In this document: piece by piece, positions 62,064 to 64,000 of the stretch
Layout: each line of letters begins with the position of its first letter
Position numbering within the stretch: the stretch's first letter is position 1
Assembly: GCF_003347015.1 (NCBI RefSeq)
Contig: NZ_PNFB01000015.1
Location: 32,129 to 96,128 of the forward strand
DNA from: Brachybacterium sp. YJGR34
GTDB taxonomy: Bacteria; Actinomycetota; Actinomycetes; Actinomycetales; Dermabacteraceae
DNA: 64,000 nucleotides
Direction: 5' to 3'
The notes under the pieces: model-generated
Databases searched by the model: none
What the model was told of the DNA's origin: nothing
The model's input: the letters and a program-made list of their open reading frames with translations, nothing else
Translations under genes and position numbers: made by a program

Positions 62064-62552
62064 GTGGCAGAGTCATCGTTCGACATCGTCAGCAAGCTGG
62101 ACCGACAGGAGGTCGACAACGCCGTCAACCAGGCAGTCAAGGAGGTCGGACAGCGCTACGACTTCCGGAACATCGGCGCCGGCCTCACCCTGCGCGGGGA
62201 CGAGATCGTCCTGACCGCGAACTCGGAGGAGCGGGTGCTCGCGGTGCTGGACGTGCTGCAGTCCAAGCTGATCCGTCGCGGCATCTCGCTCAAGGCCCTC
62301 GACATCGGCGAGCCGAAGCAGTCCGGCAAGGAGGTCCGTCTGGCCGCCGCCCTCAAGGAGGGCATCAGCTCCGAGGACGCCAAGAGGATCGCGAAGATCA
62401 TCCGCGACGAGGGCCCCAAGGGGGTCAAGGCTCAGATCCAGGGCGAGGAGCTGCGGGTGTCCTCGAAGAAGCGGGACGACCTGCAGGAGGTCATCGCACT
62501 GCTGAAGGGCAAGGATCTCGAGGTCGCTCTCCAGTTCGTCAACTACCGCTGA
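62064..62552 (+). CDS. YajQ-family cyclic-di-GMP/nucleotide-binding protein
   Basis: A 162-residue protein of the YajQ (UPF0234) family. [20 protein letters not shown], then [25 protein letters not shown] and a C-terminal [11 protein letters not shown] are family hallmarks, and the length is exact. Some members in Gram-negatives bind cyclic di-GMP and interact with a regulator; the role in actinobacteria is unknown. GTG at 62064 is preceded by AGGAAGGAAGGA. It stands alone next to the tRNA cluster. Confidence 0.92.
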   Translation: MAESSFDIVSKLDRQEVDNAVNQAVKEVGQRYDFRNIGAGLTLRGDEIVLTANSEERVLAVLDVLQSKLIRRGISLKALDIGEPKQSGKEVRLAAALKEGISSEDAKRIAKIIRDEGPKGVKAQIQGEELRVSSKKRDDLQEVIALLKGKDLEVALQFVNYR

Positions 62553-62571
62553 GCCGCGGCGCGCCTCCGCC

Positions 62572-63150
62572 ATGCCCCGCCCTACCCGTCCTGCTCGCCC
62601 TGCTCGCCCTGCTCGCCCTGCTCGCCCTGCCGAGCTTGTGCGGATCGAGCCCCTCCGGCGCGAGGACGCCGCGGCCGTGGTCGCGGCCGAGGACGAGCTG
62701 ACCGTGCGCTGGCTGAGCGGCGGTCACAGCACCGTCGCCGGAACAGCGGAGTACATCCTCCGGCTCGACCGCGCGGCGGAGCAGGGACGGCCCAAGCGCG
62801 CCTTCGGGATCCGGCTCGACGACCGCTGCGTGGGCACGATCGATGTGGACCCGGAGGTCGCCGACGGCCTGGACCCCGGTGACGTCAACATCGCCTACGG
62901 GGTGGCGCCGTGGGTCCGCGGACGCGGAGTCGCCGTGCGGGCCGTCGAGCTGGTCTGCGCCGTGATCCGCGACCGCGGCCTGGGCACCCGGGCGGTGATC
63001 CGGGCGGACTCCCGCAACCCCGCCTCCTCCCGCGTCGCGGAGAAGGCCGGCTTCCGGCTGCTGCGCGTGGTGCACAGCTCCACGGAGAGCCAGGAGGACG
63101 GACGGCCCGTGGTCCTGCAGGTCTACGGCCGGGATCTGCCGCGGGGCTGA
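62572..63150 (+). CDS. GNAT-family N-acetyltransferase
   Basis: A 192-residue acyl-CoA-dependent acetyltransferase. The core from about residue 23 has IEPLRREDAAAVVAAEDE, VGTIDVDPEVAD, YGVAPWVRGRGVAVRAVELV (acetyl-CoA loop R-G-R-G-V-A) and NPASSRVAEKAGFRLLRVV, the RimJ/RimL pattern. Its N-terminus is a repeat of Arg-Pro-Ala coded by a 9-bp tandem repeat. The start is uncertain: ATG at 62572 has no Shine-Dalgarno, and a GTG at 62638 just before the conserved core is an alternative. The substrate is unknown. The start is 19 bp after the yajQ stop codon. Confidence 0.85.
   Translation: MPRPTRPARPARPARPARPAELVRIEPLRREDAAAVVAAEDELTVRWLSGGHSTVAGTAEYILRLDRAAEQGRPKRAFGIRLDDRCVGTIDVDPEVADGLDPGDVNIAYGVAPWVRGRGVAVRAVELVCAVIRDRGLGTRAVIRADSRNPASSRVAEKAGFRLLRVVHSSTESQEDGRPVVLQVYGRDLPRG
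62590..62625 (+). repeat. 9-bp tandem repeat, four copies
   Basis: CCTGCTCGC is repeated four times in a row, with a partial fifth copy, inside the 5' end of the GNAT gene. Changes in copy number would keep the frame and alter the number of Arg-Pro-Ala units. Confidence 0.9.
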
Positions 63151-63204
63151 TCCCGGCCGCGGGCCACACCGCGAGCCGCCGGCCGTCCCGTGGGCATGGC
63201 AAGA

Positions 63205-63231
63205 GCCCCGCCCCCACGAAGGGGACGGGGC
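63205..63231. terminator. Bidirectional terminator
   Basis: GCCCCG-c-CCCC, a 5-nt loop, GGGG-a-CGGGGC form a 10-bp stem with one mismatch between the convergent GNAT and WXG100 genes. On the minus strand it is followed by TCTTGCC. Confidence 0.65.
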
Positions 63232-63256
63232 CCACACACCCGGCAAACGCGCCGAC

Positions 63257-63526
63257 TCAGCCCTGGTTCGAGGTGCTGTCCTGCTCCTCGGCATGCTGAT
63301 TCAGCTGATCCGACTTCGTCTGCAGCACCTCGATCAGCGAGTTCACGGGACCACCCACGAAACCGTTCCAGTCCTCCCGGTAGGCGTCGTAGTCCGGCCC
63401 CACCCACTCGACCGAGTTCACCAGGCTGCTCGCCTGATCGATCACCTCGAGGATCTGCTGACCCGCCTCACCGATCGCCGACGCCACCTCGCGCCCCTGC
63501 TCCGGATTCATACCCTTGAAAGCCAT
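63257..63526 (-). CDS. WXG100-family protein (ESAT-6-like)
   Basis: An 89-residue helical-hairpin protein of the type VII secretion substrate family. The turn motif is SVEWVGPDYDAY (W-V-G), in the middle of the protein as expected, and the C-terminal half has the Y/F-spaced pattern DAYREDWNGF. MAFKGMNPEQGREVASAIGE forms helix 1. ATG at 63526 has GGAAGGGG upstream. It lies 65 bp after a second WXG100 gene, so the pair may form a heterodimer like EsxA/EsxB. No secretion machinery gene lies in this window. Confidence 0.9.
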   Translation of the reverse strand: MAFKGMNPEQGREVASAIGEAGQQILEVIDQASSLVNSVEWVGPDYDAYREDWNGFVGGPVNSLIEVLQTKSDQLNQHAEEQDSTSNQG

Positions 63527-63591
63527 CACATACCCCTTCCGCTCAGAACCTGAGCCCACACTTCACTGACGAAGAAAAGAACGAACCGCGA

Positions 63592-63852
63592 TCAGGACGA
63601 CGCGTCGCGCTGCGCCGCCGCATTCTGGCTCGCCCGCTGCGCGAAATCACCCGTCTGCTGCAGAACCTGCTGAACCAGCTGACCGACCGAGTCACCGAAC
63701 TCGCTCACGAAGCGATCCCGGTCCTCACCCGTCCAATCGAACTCCTCCACACGCCCCTGCACCTGCTGATAGATCTGGCTGGTCTGCTCGCCCGCATCCT
63801 GGATCTGAGTACCCATCTGCTCAACAGACTCCGGCGTCATGCCCTTCTTCAT
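63592..63852 (-). CDS. WXG100-family protein (ESAT-6-like)
   Basis: An 86-residue protein with the turn motif EEFDWTGEDRDRF (W-T-G) between two amphipathic helices rich in Gln. MKKGMTPESVEQMGTQIQD is helix 1; LVQQVLQQTGDFAQRASQNA is helix 2. ATG at 63852 has GGAGG about 5 nt upstream. It precedes the other WXG100 gene on the same strand; both have similar N-termini (xxKGMxPE), which suggests a duplication. The 148 bp from here to the window edge hold the upstream region, with TAGGGT at 63960-63955 as a weak -10 candidate. Confidence 0.9.
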   Translation of the reverse strand: MKKGMTPESVEQMGTQIQDAGEQTSQIYQQVQGRVEEFDWTGEDRDRFVSEFGDSVGQLVQQVLQQTGDFAQRASQNAAAQRDASS

Positions 63853-64000
63853 GGTGTCCTCCATCTCGTCGCAAAAAACCGGCCCCACCCACCGGACCAG
63901 ACCTCCACGGACCAACTCCGCATCCACGATCCCTGTCCCCCAGGTGATGCACCAACCCTAGAACCACCACCACACCCCTGGCGATGGGGACAACTCCCCA

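Overview
The window is a 64 kb piece of a very GC-rich chromosome. The genes are closely packed, many start with GTG, and many neighbours overlap by ATGA or TGATG. The content points to an actinobacterium: acyl-CoA carboxylase with an epsilon subunit, an LpdA-type flavoprotein, MaoC-like HadA/HadB, WXG100 proteins, LytR-CpsA-Psr, an Rv1264-type cyclase and galactofuranose genes. A Micrococcales member such as Brachybacterium is my best guess, but the sequence alone does not prove it. No gap between genes exceeds 300 bp, and no insertion sequence, prophage or CRISPR array was seen.

Region 1 (1-26 kb) is a cell-surface glycan locus on both strands. It holds UDP-galactopyranose mutase (cut by the left edge), several GT2 and GT4 glycosyltransferases, an LCP phosphotransferase, a DPM1-like GT2, a nucleotide-sugar dehydrogenase, DUF2304, two large polytopic DUF6541-like proteins, two acyltransferases and a PglK-type ABC exporter. 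Five enzymes in three places could together form a UDP-GlcNAc to UDP-ManNAc3NAcA pathway: dehydrogenase at 5.6 kb, 2-epimerase at 11.7 kb, and oxidoreductase, aminotransferase and acetyltransferase at 23-26 kb. One 767-residue protein joins two glycosyltransferases. I see no priming phosphoglycosyltransferase and no Wzy-type polymerase.

Region 2 (26-33.4 kb) continues on the minus strand without a clear break: purE, purK, an OmpR-family two-component system, a class III nucleotide cyclase and birA. Read from birA, 14 consecutive minus-strand genes run down into the glycan genes.

Region 3 (33.5-54.6 kb) is core metabolism in an order that, from memory, resembles the Mycobacterium tuberculosis Rv3275c-Rv3319 neighbourhood. 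It includes accD-accE, a DUF885 protein, maf, a biotinylated carboxylase alpha subunit, lpdA, purine nucleoside phosphorylase, a phosphohexomutase, deoC, a uridine kinase-Nudix fusion, deoA-cdd, an M20 amidohydrolase, manC and sdhCDAB. Carboxylation of acyl-CoA (accD, accE, accA and the ligase birA) and nucleoside salvage (PNP, mutase, deoC, deoA, cdd) are each nearly complete units. A 55-bp tandem repeat fills the space between the stop codons of accA and lpdA.

Region 4 (54.7-64 kb) has an alpha/beta hydrolase, xth-folD, glyA, a murB-hadB-hadA-rpmG block, tRNA-Met, tRNA-Thr and tRNA-Tyr, a YajQ-family protein, a GNAT acetyltransferase, and two WXG100 proteins at the right edge that suggest a type VII secretion locus beyond it. 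Several genes have a TANNNT -10 element only 6-8 nt before the start codon, which suggests leaderless transcripts.
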